In this document: positions 29,621-39,788 of the stretch, piece after piece
Layout: the number at the start of each line of letters is the position of its first letter
How positions within the stretch are numbered: position 1 is the first letter of the stretch
Assembly: GCA_008828725.1 (NCBI GenBank)
Contig: MEHQ01000339.1
Span: forward strand, 293,207-357,206
Length of the DNA stretch: 64,000 bases
Direction of reading: 5' to 3'
From: Saccharina japonica
Taxonomy: Eukaryota > Sar > Phaeophyceae > Laminariales > Laminariaceae
Translations under genes and position numbers: made by a program
The notes under the pieces: model-generated
The model's database searches: none
Told to the model about the DNA's origin: nothing
What the model saw: only the letters and a program-made list of their open reading frames with translations

Positions 29621-29962
29621 GTCGCCCCGATGGCCGATGGTCTAGTTGTAACCCCGAACGCTTCTAAACGTTGATGGCCGGAGTTCGAATCTCACGTGGG
29701 TCGGACGTTTGAGTTTATTTGCAAAAGTAAGTAAAAAACGGAAGCAACTGCTGAGAGCGCCCATTAACAATGGTGTTAATAGCGTGGGTAAGCACAATTC
29801 GATGCGAGTCGACGAGGGAAGAAAAGGCTCAAGTCTTCTCGCGATAAAAAACAAGGCAAGAACCGTAGTGGGGGAGGAGGGAGAGGAACCTACTTTGTGA
29901 CCCCGGATCTAAGTTACGACTACGTATTAATAGCGAGGCAAAACAAAACAAAATGTCAGATG
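29621..29962 (+). mobile_element. tRNA-derived SINE, copy 1 of a head-to-tail pair
   Basis: The head GTCGCCCCGATGGCCGATGG, TCTAG has a box A-like region, and GGAGTTCGAATCTC is a box B, as in pol III promoters of tRNA-derived SINEs. The body has AAGTCTTCTCGCGATAAAAA, GTAGTGGGGGAGGAGGGAG and GTGACCCCGGATCTAAG. It ends AAAATGTCAGATGG, a shortened form of the shared tail, and copy 2 begins at the next base. Confidence 0.8.
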
Positions 29963-30362
29963 GTCGCCCCGATGGTCTACTTATAGTGGTACCCTCGAAT
30001 GCTTCTAAAAGTTGGATTACCGGGTTCGAACCTTACGTCGGTCGGACCTTTGAGCGTATTTGCAAAAACAAAAAAACGGAATCAACTAACGGCTGAGAGC
30101 GCCTATTAATAGTAGCGTGGGTACGTAGGCACAATTCGATGTGAGTCGACCAGGGAAGAAGGGCTGAAGGCTGAAGTCTTCTCGCGATAAAAATGCAAGG
30201 CACGAACGGGAGGGGTGAGAGGAGCGTACATTGTGACCCCGGATCTGAGTTACGACTGTTAATAAATATGGAGGAGAGATAAAAAAAAGGGCGGATATAC
30301 TGTAGTGAAAGCGATGCAAAAAAACAAATGTCAGATGGCAAATGGCAAATGGAATAATAATA
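29963..30362 (+). mobile_element. tRNA-derived SINE, copy 2, full length
   Basis: The head includes a clean box B, GGGTTCGAACC. The same body follows, and the copy ends ATGTCAGATGGCAAATGGC, AAATGGAATAATAATAC, which is the shared tail with short A/T triplets. About 400 bp; the reference copy for this family. Confidence 0.82.
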
Positions 30363-30408
30363 CATACCAGGTATATAGTAGAATGATGTTATTAATAGAC
30401 TTTGCGCT

Positions 30409-30520
30409 AGGTTTCCTTGGTTTCCGTGATTTTCTGCCTTCGGGAATGTTATGAGTGATCAACGCTGAAGATAATGCTGCACATTGTCGGATGGCAAAGA
30501 TAATAATAGTAATATAATAC
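30409..30520 (+). mobile_element. SINE-like element, head type i
   Basis: AGGTTTCCTTGGTTTCCGTG, GGGAATGTTATGAGTGATC, GCTGCACATTGTCGGATGGC, AAAGATAATAATAGTAATA. Almost the same as 29.0 kb apart from tail length. Confidence 0.7.
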
Positions 30521-30867
30521 CACGTAGTAACTATATAAAATACGTCAGCTGTGAGTTCGATCGATTGAATAGTTGATACTCGACTTTGCGAGCTTCGTAT
30601 TCGTAGAATGTTTGTTGTTTGTTTTATGTGTCATTTGTAGTGCTAATCGTACCGCATTATTCGTACCTAATTACACCGCATTGTTCGCACGTACTCGAAC
30701 CACTCCCAAGTACCAAGTAGTAGATAGACCGAACGTATAACGCTTACTGCGATGCATCTTCCGCTTCTTCAGCAGGAGTACTCCATGCTACGTACTGAGC
30801 ATTGACTGGTAGACTGCTGTACTGCAGTCAGTCGCTACTGGACGTTTATCACGACAAGTAGGCTTTG

Positions 30868-31858
30868 CTGATGAGGGCGTCCCGAAAAGTACTTTTTCGA
30901 CACCTAACTATCTCAAATGCCCAGAATGGAAAAACAGTCAAAGTACTGCTGTGATCGCTGGACGATTTAGAACAGAACAGGGTTTTTTTTCTGAAATTTT
31001 CCAAACATCAATCACATGGCTTTAAAGACCCCCCCCTGAGCCTCGCGGGGGGCGTACTCATTTTTTGTTGCTTGCCTTAGCCATTTGGCCATTGACCACG
31101 CATCCCTTTCGAGACGGAGCACCTTTCCTACTCCTAATAGAGACACCTCTAGCATTTGGGCGCTCATTACGTTGTTTCCATATATTACAAATAGTATGTT
31201 TGCTAATCATATCTCCTTCCTGTTTCGTCTCCTTTGACCCCGATCTATCTCCTATAAGATAGCGATCGTTTCCTCGCAATTATCTAGTGTACCAAACTTC
31301 TCCATGATACATTCGTCAATTTTCCTCATTTCCTCTTCTAACACATCCTGTCCGTCCTTGTACAATTCACATTCTCCCACTGTGTGAATTATACTCTCTA
31401 TTGCTTTGCCACATACATATGGGCACGTCTGTGCATCTTCTTCTTCCTCCTCCCGGCTACTGGTATGCCTCTTTTTCATTTCTGGCATGTCCAGGTCCCC
31501 TACACGAAATCGCAGTTTCAACGTTTTCGCGAAGTCTGTTGGGCCGTGCAAATACGTTTTCATTCCCATCCTTATTACAACCCGCCGTATATATCTAAGT
31601 GATCATCCGCTTCCACTTTATCTCTTAACGCTAGCCTTGCTCTTCTTTCTATATTTTGGTTTACTTCTTCTGTCTTGTACCCCCCAAGCTCCTCGCGGGG
31701 GGGGGGGGGGTTAAAACCAAGTTATTGTTTTTTGGATAATTTCAGAAACAAAAATTGCTTTGTGCAAAATCGTCTAGCGATTACAGGGCTCTGGTTGTTT
31801 TTCCATTCTGACCATTTTAGATAGTTAGGTGTCGAAAAACATTTTTCGGACGCCCGCT
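30868..31858. mobile_element. Long-TIR element carrying a LINE fragment, copy 1
   Basis: The left end (GGGCGTCCCGAAAAGT, CGACACCTAACTATCT, AATGGAAAAACA, CGCTGGACGATTT) and the right end on the other strand (GGGCGTCCGAAAAATG, CGACACCTAACTATCT, AATGGAAAAACA, CGCTAGACGATTT) are inverted copies over about 130-150 bp. Long TIRs are usual for Mutator-like elements. The flanks GCTGATGAG and GCTGCTGCC are only a weak candidate target duplication. LINE C-terminal DNA fills the middle. Confidence 0.65.
31058..31640 (-). pseudogene. Non-LTR retrotransposon (LINE) C-terminal fragment
   Basis: The minus strand encodes TCPYVCGKAIESIIHTVGEC, ELYKDGQDVLEEEM, then KQEGDMISKHTICNIWKQRN, and SIRSRKGAPSRKGC near the end. 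The C-x3-C ... H-x4-C spacing and position match the zinc-knuckle region after RT in LINE ORF2 proteins. The split between two frames (31252-31569 and 31058-31279) shows it is broken. No RT or endonuclease lies here. Text of this kind is familiar to me from brown-algal genomes, which is recall rather than a search. Confidence 0.65.
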
Positions 31859-32157
31859 GCTGCCTACCTGGTATTTCTTAACAAGATACGTATGAAGCGG
31901 TGACACGTGGGTCAGCAGCGGCGGCAGGCACCCTCGGCGTGGAATGACAGAGCAGAATGGGGAAGATGGATGTTTTTCTGCCAAAAGGAATCTTGTTTAT
32001 ATTCAGAGTGAATTGTATAGGAGGACGGTGTGCCGGCCACAAAGGCTCAAACGAGGCCGGTGTTGGATAGAGGGGAGCTTCATTTGCTTGTTTTACCGAA
32101 AAGGTGCCTCCTCTTTCGTCATATCGATCAGTGGGGTAAAATGTCGTTGGTGTATTT
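31859..32157. other. No feature recognised
   Basis: Short spacer between the long-TIR element and the family-1 pair. Confidence 0.4.
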
Positions 32158-32449
32158 GACGCGTGCTACGATAAAGGGGGCACGTTTTAGCTGTAAGACG
32201 CGTGCTACGGTAGAGGTAGCACTTTTTGGCTGAATCGTTTTCTGAACGATCGGGCTCCTTAACCCAAATTCGTCGGACTTTCATTTGTGTGACGAAAAAT
32301 GTTTCAGAGTATACTTCGGTCATGAAATTTCTCATCCGGCAGCACTTTTTTATTTTCCTCCAAAATCATTTTTTCGGTGAGGGATGACGCTCCTTAAGTG
32401 AGGAGCTCAGAAAAAAACATGGTGCACCTCTATCATCGTAACATGCGTC
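32158..32449 (+). mobile_element. Family-1 MITE with doubled left end
   Basis: The left end occurs twice (GCGTGCTACGATAAAGG, then GACGCGTGCTACGGTAGAGG about 38 bases later). The interior follows with GGGCTCCTTAACCCAAATTC and a TTAAGTGAGGAGCTCAG hairpin half. The right end is GGTGCACCTCTATCATCG, ACATGCGTC. Confidence 0.7.
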
Positions 32450-32682
32450 TGAAATGGTTTCTGTACGATCGGTCTCCTTAACCCAAGATGGTCGGACTCT
32501 TTCGATCTTGTGTTGCAATCTTTTGAACAGTAGACTCTGTCAGGTCATGGGGTTGCTCATCGGGTAGCAAAATTTACTTTCCACCAAAACGTATCTTTCG
32601 GTGACGTATGTATGGAGCTCCTCAAGTGAGGAGCTCAGAAAAAACATGGTGCACCTCTATCGCTCTATCGTAGCATGCGTCA
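32450..32682 (+). mobile_element. Family-1 MITE, second of a direct pair
   Basis: Starts inside the family sequence (TGAAATGGTTTCTGTACGAT, CGGTCTCCTTAACCCAAG), has a perfect GAGCTCCTCAAGTGAGGAGC hairpin and ends TCGTAGCATGCGTC. It shares its left boundary with the previous copy, so the pair probably arose by tandem duplication. Confidence 0.65.
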
Positions 32683-33006
32683 GTTTACGTATCGTAATTC
32701 TGAGCTGTTCGTTTTTTTTTGTGATTCTACGTAAACAGAAACAATTACTGCTGTATATACGTATGGAAGTTTGCTGGAAATTTCCGGTCTTTCTCAGATG
32801 ACGACCCCTGAAGATTCGGTCGGCCACCCCCTCTTCCCCGTCGCCCCGCTATCGACCCGATCCTCCCCCTACAGGAATATGTGACCTCACTCCGCAGCCC
32901 CCTGACCAACACAATAACCCCCACTCAACACTCACCCGCGTTCGCACCAAGCCATCCTGTCCTGCTACACGACTACCAGCTACAAGGAAACAAAACTAGG
33001 TTAAGC

Positions 33007-33090
33007 ATGGTTCGCACTTCCTCGGTGGGGTCGGCTCTGCTGATCGCAGCTTCTGCGTTGACCCTCTCCAACGCCCACCTGGAGTACACG
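33007..33090 (+). CDS. Intact signal-peptide first exon of a spondin-like gene
   Basis: ATG followed by 28 codons in all, ending in donor GTGAGT, phase 0. The peptide starts MVRTSSVGSALL, has a hydrophobic core rich in Ala and Leu, and ends LSNAHLEYT, with a likely signal-peptidase site after LSNA. Joined to exon 2 it reads HLEYT-IRVRNLTF, the usual start of a Spondin_N domain. That fit and the paralogue at 42.25-42.33 kb tie it to this family. No exon 2 lies between here and 55.3 kb, so it is either an orphan exon or uses a very long intron to copy B. Confidence 0.65.
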
Positions 33091-34751
33091 GTGAGTGAGA
33101 CACCAAAGCCATACGAATATAATATATAGATAGGTACTTGGTACTGGATCAAATATATGTGCAGCAGTAAAACCCAACCCACCCTCGATTGTTCTTCGCA
33201 GATACGTTTGGTTTGCTGTTGGTACGCCCGTAGAGTTTCGAAGAGTTTGGCTTGGTTCCTCCATGCCATATAGTACGCGATAGCGCTTAATTATCTGGCA
33301 GTTAATAATCCCAGACTGAGATTTACACAAATTTAGGATTATACAGGTATGCATTTGTATTGAACTCGAGGAGGAAATAATAGTTAGACATTGAGAAGTG
33401 CAAGAGGGTCGACAGGTAAGAATCTGCTGGGATGCACTGCACACCTGAAAAATAAGAAATTACCTGAACTTCCCCCAACCTGCAAGGCCACATCAGACCC
33501 CCAACCAAGCTGCCTCCTCCTCAAAACCATGATTATTGGCAACATTTTTTATTTTTCGTGTTTTCTTTGCTAAACAAATGGAGTTGCGTAAGACATTCCT
33601 TAATAATAGTGAAACGTGCAGTGATAGTAAGACTAAGCATGGGGTTGTTTAGAGGCCCGATCACTCCCGAAAGAGTCAGGAGTAGGCGCACGAAAGAAGC
33701 GTACGACTACCGTGTGCATATCGAACAAGACCATAGCGTGCGGAGCTACCGTTAGGTGCATCGAGCACGGAAACAAGCACGGTGGTGGGTGCGTGAGTTT
33801 TACTAGGGCATAACACCAAAGAGAAGACCGGGTGTGCAGTCGGAGGGGGCGGGCAGAACAGTCAGCTGGGAGATTCAGAAGCACAGCAGGCCAATAAAAG
33901 CCCGCAGTCAGCAGGGGGAAATAATTGACGCCCAACGTGCGGATCGTAGACCATGTCGATTGAGGCAGATTGAGGGGCTTTTCTGCCTACAGTACGAGTA
34001 CTGCAGTGTTACAGCAGATGCGTTGAAGGTGGCCACGATGAACTGCGCAGTCCTGAAGAACACCGTTCCCAATGAATATATTGAGAGGTATCAATGATGA
34101 ATGTCACGTGGACAAAACATACAATCTTGACAACCGCTGAAGAAAGAAAGGTCGCATTGAACGCCTGTCGTTGAAAAACTATATATTGTGTGTTTTAAAA
34201 TCTGGCGTTTTGCACCTCTTCGCCAGGTAAGAAATTTTGGATGTAGGCATCTCTGCTGAAATTGGAGAGAAGAAAGAAGTAAAACGCGATACTGAGCCAA
34301 ATAGGATTTTCTTAAGTGCTGTCGCGTACTGTACAGGACTACTGTGCCGAACTCCGTCAACTGCTTGTATACCTCCCCGGGGCGGCTGACAGTGACGACC
34401 ACGATATATATGTCAGAGTTCGGTGAGATTTTTGCTGTGAATAGCGCACATTGGCCGCAGGCGGTGCTTTATGAAGCGGTTCCAAATGCAGGAAGTTGGT
34501 AAATCTCGCTATTTCCTGCCCCTATTTATATTTCCAGCCTCCCGCCTCACCGTCTCTGGAGTCGACTCACCGATAAAATAAACGCTTGCAGCGGCAGGAA
34601 TGCCCCGCGTGCCCGACGTAGCTACGCGTACCGCTGCTTTACCCTCTACAAACATTCTCCTTGATTTTGGAGGAGGACTTGGTGGAAAATTGCGCGTTAC
34701 TCGTCTGGCTGCTCTACCCGTGCATAGACAGCTAGCTGTCTATATACACAG
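33091..34751. other. First-intron-like DNA, then unrecognised sequence
   Basis: About 33091-33180 resembles the DNA after the 42.3 kb exon (AGACACCAAA, GTGCAGCAG, AACCC(A/G)ACC). Beyond that I see no gene or repeat family. Confidence 0.4.
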
Positions 34752-35677
34752 TTAAGGGGCCTCTTCCGTCAATTTGTCTTTTTTTACCCGAGTCTTCAGT
34801 CTTGGAAACAATATTTGAATCGTCTTTTTTACATGCAACAAAAATATGTATGATACAATAACACCATATCGATACTATTTACCGAGCTCGGCGTACGTAG
34901 CTCCCGGCCAACGTACAGATTGTTCGCTATAGTCTCCATTAAGGGGCCCCTTCGGTCATGAACAAAAAGAGTACTTGAGTGTTGCAGAAAAAATAAAATC
35001 GTCTTTTTGACAGCAGCAATACTATTTCTGGTATAATACCACCATATCAGTACTCCTTACGGAAGACGTCATAGCTACAGTTATAATGCTCAGACGTCCG
35101 ACCGACAAACGTATAGCTTGTTTGTTATAATATCTAGGAGGTGTTGGGGCTCTTGGATCTGCAAGGGGGCGTCGGCATTGCTGTGTTTGCATCACGAAAC
35201 GAAAGTGCTCTGCAGCAAGACTTTTGGTCGTTTCGGAGTTCCTGTTTGGTATCTACACTCTGCTGTGGCCACGTAATACGCTACGAATGGTGGAACCAGA
35301 GGCGCAGGGAGGTTCAGCTACCAGTGCTCGGCGTCCTCGTCGAAAATCTGAGTTAAAACAGTATCAGCAGCCAGAGAAACTGCCGTTTTTCAAATTCGTA
35401 TTTGGGTACCAGGGGTACGGAGAGTCGTTTTTGAGTAAGAGGCACTTCTCGTGAGGAAAAACGTCTGATCGATACGCCTCCTGAGACACAAATGTCGACC
35501 ATGACCCAGGCTCTTCAAACCTACTCATCGGTCGGCAGTCTGAACATTGGAACGAGATAAATGTCGTCTTCCGTATGGAATCATGCAAAGGTAGAAATTA
35601 TAGAACGACAACTGAAAGAAAAACGGATGTTTGTTTTTTAGTTGGTCTAATATGTTTTGCTCGTAGGGGCCCCTTAA
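34752..35677. mobile_element. TTAA-flanked non-autonomous element with GGGGCCCC ends
   Basis: The core copy is 34943-35673: left GGGGCCCCTTCGGTCATG and right (other strand) GGGGCCCCTACGAGC, both flanked by TTAA. A second, diverged left end starts at 34756, also after TTAA, so the left end is doubled. TTAA duplications are typical of piggyBac-type elements. Right-end relatives lie at about 39.18-39.60 kb and an internal piece at 35.84-36.06 kb. No transposase seen. Confidence 0.55.
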
Positions 35678-35681
35678 CCCC

Positions 35682-35778
35682 TTAACCCTTCTAGGACTGG
35701 AGTCCCGTTTTGGGGACAAATCACTTAGAATTAGAGTAGTTTGTCCCCAAAACGGGACTGCAGTTCTAAAAGGGTTAA
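35682..35778. mobile_element. TTAA-flanked 97-bp palindrome, piggyBac-like mini-element
   Basis: TTAACCCTTCTAGGACTGGA at the left and CAGTTCTAAAAGGGTTAA at the right are inverted, with CCCGTTTTGGGGACAAA against TTTGTCCCCAAAACGGG inside. The whole can fold into a hairpin with arms of about 38 bp. TTAA flanks and CCCTT ends fit piggyBac-type MITEs. Confidence 0.6.
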
Positions 35779-35839
35779 GAACTGGCCCCACGTATTTGGA
35801 GACAGACTACTTGGAATTAGAGGGGGGTGAATTGTTCAG

Positions 35840-36060
35840 TTCCGATTGGTTTAATAGAAGGTGTTGGGGATTTTGGATCTGAGGGCAAGCATTGCTGTGT
35901 CCACCACGAAGCGAAAGTGCCCAGCAGCAGGAATTTTGATCGTTTCGGAGGAGCTCCTGCTTGGTGTGTACACTCTGCGGTGGCCACGAAGAACGCTACG
36001 GGCGGTCGAACTAGAGGCCCGGGTAGGTTTACCTACCTAAAAAGATGGAGGTGTCTTAAC
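35840..36060 (+). mobile_element. Internal fragment of the GGGGCCCC element
   Basis: Repeats the 35.13-35.30 kb interior: GGTGTTGGGG, TTTTGGATCTG, GAAGCGAAAGTGC and CACTCTGCGGTGGCCACG. Neither end is present. Confidence 0.55.
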
Positions 36061-37116
36061 TTCCTCTAAATGAACTGGGACGATTTACGGCTACTGCACT
36101 GGAACGCTTGGACCGCCAAATACTAGTACATGCTCGAAAAAGCACATTCTGGCCGAAGTTCAGATGTACATATCGTATACTATTTAATACGTATACGGTG
36201 GGGGCCCGCTGTTAAGAAACGTCAATTTGGCTTCCAGGCTCAAAGTCTTATATCGTGTGCCCTCACCAGCCACGTTTACGGCATTTCTTATGTGATGATT
36301 CTTAAATGTTCTCGACTTAAATGGTATTTTTCCAGTTTTTCTTATTTCAAATTTATATATGCCGCGAGAACCACACATCACGTTGACATTGCACGGGTCA
36401 GCTGCAACCGACGATAGTGCGGTACTACCTACCACACTACTTTAATACTGTACCTCGGATATGATGAGGGTACTCTTTTGACCTCCCCAATCAACAAACC
36501 TGTAACTTAATCAAGCCTGCGATACACTCTACGTCTATACCACGTGTAGACTAACACTACGCGGATCATCTCGCCCCCAACTAAGCTGCAAGCTCCGCGT
36601 TGCGGACATTCGGAGTCAGACTCGCCCCCAACCAAGCTGCAAGGCTTGTGATAAAACTCCAAAACAAAATGTCGGGGAAAACTATAAAAAGGAAGAAACA
36701 ATAATAATGTCGGCTGTGACTTGGCTGTGATAAGGCTTTGTTCCTTGGTTTACTTTTCTGTGCGGTACTCCTAGCACGGCTGGAAGGTTTCAACGTTTGA
36801 CGTTTCTTATTCTGTGCCAGGATCCGGAGTGATCTCATTTCTGAAATTGGATGGAACAACAATCACTGCTGTTTCTTATATACCAGGTAGCATTTTTCTT
36901 ATTTCGTTGCCCGCTTTGAGCTGTATTTCTTACACACAATTTCTTGTGTGTTTCTCACAATCTCAGCCTCTGTTTTTTTAATGCGGGCCCCCACTGCTGT
37001 ATATATGTAAAATAATACACAAAAAAAAAGTTTCTTGGTTTCAGAGTTTTTGTTTCTGTCGGTTCGGTGCTATCCTTGACTTCCGTGGCGGTAATACATC
37101 CCGCCCATGCTCATAT
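36061..37116. other. No gene recognised
   Basis: One short direct repeat (CTCGCCCCCAACTAAGCTGC and CTCGCCCCCAACCAAGCTGC, about 50 bases apart near 36.57-36.64 kb). Otherwise nothing I can name. Confidence 0.4.
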
Positions 37117-37260
37117 AATATGTGATGGAATAATAGTATAATGTTGTGGATCTCTCAAACAGCCTGGTGGGATAATATTACAATGGTGTGGATCTCTCAA
37201 ATACAGTAACCAACGGAACAATATTATATTGTTAAGGATCTCTCGTGGAGGAACACGCAG
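37117..37260. repeat. Three-copy imperfect tandem repeat, about 55 bp unit
   Basis: GTGGATCTCTCAAACAG, GTGGATCTCTCAAATACAG and AAGGATCTCTCGTGGAGG recur with AATAATATTA-type spacers. The minus-strand frame shows the LRDPxHCNIIP echo, with no other sign of coding. Confidence 0.5.
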
Positions 37261-37388
37261 GTGGCTAGTGGCTATAATGGGTGATGATCCTCCTTCTTGT
37301 TTTTGGAGAGTCATGGGCTAATGGCACATACATATTACTATACGAAGTGACCGTGAGGTTCACTACAATATAACAAAAGAGAAAGAAA

Positions 37389-37908
37389 TACCGTATAACA
37401 CGGAAGACAGCACACCCCGGTGATAATATTTCGGCTTTAAAAAATGTTATCACCCGGTGTGCTGCTGTGGAGGGGTGTGCTATCTAACGCATCCCCGGTG
37501 ATAAACACCATGCACGAGAGCCGTGCAACTAGGGGGTGTGGTAACGAGGGGGTGTGACAACGAGGGGGTGTGCTAAGGGCGTTGTTGGTTGATAAGGAGA
37601 GTTAACAGACCCCGGCCAGATTAAGGGGGTGTGGTATAATGAGGGGGTGTGGTAGCGGTATATCAATGATTGCTATGCAGTACGGTAACTCTGTATACAG
37701 ATCCATCCACCAGGTGGTGTGATAATTGTGAAGTTTGACACTGTCTTCAGGCGTACATACGTTGGGGGTGTGTTATCTAACGTACCCCCGCTGATAAAGT
37801 GACGGTAAAAAAACGAGTAAAATATGTATCACCCGGTGTGCTTATGTGGGGGGATGTGGGGGGGTGTGTTATCTAAGGGGGGTGGGCTTTCTTCCGTGTT
37901 ATACGGTA
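37389..37908. mobile_element. TA-flanked MITE with GGGGGTGTG-rich interior
   Basis: The ends TACCGTATAACACGGAAGA and CTTCCGTGTTATACGGTA are inverted, with TA at each outer edge, as in Tc1/mariner-type MITEs. Inside are repeated GAGGGGGTGTGRYAA words and inner inverted pairs of GCACACCCCGGTGATAA. About 516 bp plus TA. No coding. Confidence 0.65.
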
Positions 37909-38271
37909 CTTTGAAAGGCGTGGCGCTTATGTGGCCGTGATCTAGAGACTAGAGCGCGTTGGTGTGCTGGGAGAGTGAGCTCGGTAGTGTTCCCAATCCT
38001 GACTGGTGCGATCGCATGGTGCGATCATCCTATTAATAATAATTTGTTCACAACTTAGATTCTAAATGATGACTACATGACCCCCATGATACGATCATGT
38101 GTCAGTACACGCAGTACCCCATATTCTGGTACCCTATGATACGATATATGCAGTATACGAGTAGCATGTACTTTACGATTGTTGTTTGTCCTATATACCG
38201 ATAAGCTTACCGTAGATCGTGGTATAGGGTCTATCGACATCGGAATAATACGAGTGGACATGACAGTCTTC

Positions 38272-39045
38272 CACAGATGCTCCGAGTATACTCGATACTC
38301 CGAGTATACTCGGAGCATCGAGAAATTTTCGTACTCCGAGTACTGAGAGTGTTAGAGTACTGATGGCCTAAATACTCGGAGTACTTGGAGTATGAGCAGT
38401 ACTGAAGGCCCAAATACTCCGAGTGCTGGGAGTATGAGCAGTACTTATACTCGAGTACAAGCAGTACTCGGAGTAAACACATCCAAATTATTCCAAGTAC
38501 TCCGAGTATCGAGAGCATATTTAACACCGAAATACTGCGAGTACACAAAGTACCTGAAATATTTTATCTCTAAAATGCTCTAATTATACTTGCAGATAAT
38601 GGGAGCATCTGTGAATTTTGAAATGCTATAAACGCCAGTCACACGCTCCCAGAACCTGGGAGGAATTGCGGCCGAGTCTTAAAAATGATGCAAAGATGCT
38701 CTTAACGTACTCAACACTCCGAGTATACTCCGAGTATCGAGTACATTTCGTATTCCGAGTACGTAAGAGTATTAGAGTACTGGCGGCCTGAATACTCTGG
38801 AGTACTTGGATTATGAGCAGTACTGAAGCCCCAAATACTCGGAGTACTAGGAGTACCCGCAGTATCGGACCCCAAAATACTCCGAGTACAAGCAGTATCG
38901 AGAGTGTTCACACCCGAAATACTCCGAGTACGAGCAGTATCCCGGAGTATCGAACCCCGAAATACTCCGAGTACACGAAGTAACTTGAAGTATATTTTAT
39001 ATTCAATACTCCTTGCTTTACTCCAAGGTACTCGGAGCATCTATG
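38272..39045. mobile_element. hAT-like MITE built of TACTCCGAGTA repeats
   Basis: The ends CACAGATGCTCCGAGTA and (other strand) CATAGATGCTCCGAGTA differ at one base. CAGTCTTC flanks both sides (38264-38271 and 39046-39053), an 8-bp target duplication. The interior has over thirty near-palindromic TACTC(C/G)GAGTA units in two direct half-copies (about 38.28-38.58 and 38.70-39.03 kb), each with GAGTATGAGCAGTACTGAAG-type words. Non-coding. Confidence 0.7.
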
Positions 39046-39179
39046 CAGTCTTCCGTATATTCTATCGATATGTGCATAGAGAGGTCAACCCGTCATCGGG
39101 GGGGCACAAGGCTCTTCGAATAAGTTCGAGACTTGACTTAATATAGTTCTCGTTTTTGTTGGACACATCCACTTGTTTT

Positions 39180-39605
39180 CCATCCTCAAATATGAATCGA
39201 TCCTCAATTGGTATGACCCTCTCGTCGTCCTCGTCGCAAATCTGAGTTAAAGCAGACTGTATCGGCAGCCGCAGAAACTGTCATTTGGGTACCGGAGAAA
39301 CTGCCATTTGGGTACCAGGGGTATGGCGAGTTTTTAGTTAGCGAGAGGCACTTTTCGTTATGCAAACGACGTCACATCGATCCGGCTCCTGAAACACAAA
39401 TAAATGTTGTCCGTGACTTGCGGTCTCTAGACCTGCTCACAGGGAGTGAGTCTGAGCATTAGAACTGGAGAAATGTATTTTCAGGTAGGGAGTCATGGAA
39501 GGTGGAAAATATACCAGGAATAAAATTGCAACCGAACAAAATACAAACAAATTTGTTTCTTCAGCGCTCTGATATGTTTTTGCCCGAAGGGGCCCCTTAT
39601 AACCA
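39180..39605. mobile_element. Right-end fragment of the GGGGCCCC element
   Basis: Aligns with 35.33-35.68 kb: CGTCGCAAATCTGAGTTAAA, TTTGGGTACCAGGGGTATGG, GAGAGGCACTTTTCG, GATATGTTTTTGCCCGAAGG and GGCCCCTTATAA at the end. The left end is absent. Confidence 0.6.
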
Positions 39606-39788
39606 ATATACAGAAACATCATTTCAGTGAAAAATGGAGGCTCGGCTGTTTACGAAAACTAAGTAATTTGGTGTAAGAAATGAAGGTCAGACTGACCGAA
39701 AGGATACGAAAAAGCAACAGAAGAAACAGCAGCAATCGGTGATGTCGGATTTCGGTTGAGATACTTCGTGCTTTCGCGTATTTCGTTT

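Noticed and set aside
29621-29720. tRNA gene
   Set aside because: Box A/B-like promoter parts are present, but the acceptor and anticodon arms do not pair properly, and the sequence continues into a repeated SINE body.
33926-33950. Retroelement primer-binding-site-like TTGACGCCCAACGTGCGG
   Set aside because: It resembles a lysine-tRNA-type binding site, but no LTR ends, polypurine tract or coding remnant were found around it.
38272-39045. Possible CRISPR-like array (regular short repeats)
   Set aside because: Spacing is irregular, spacers are not unique, units are palindromic variants, and the block has transposon ends with a target duplication in a eukaryotic context.
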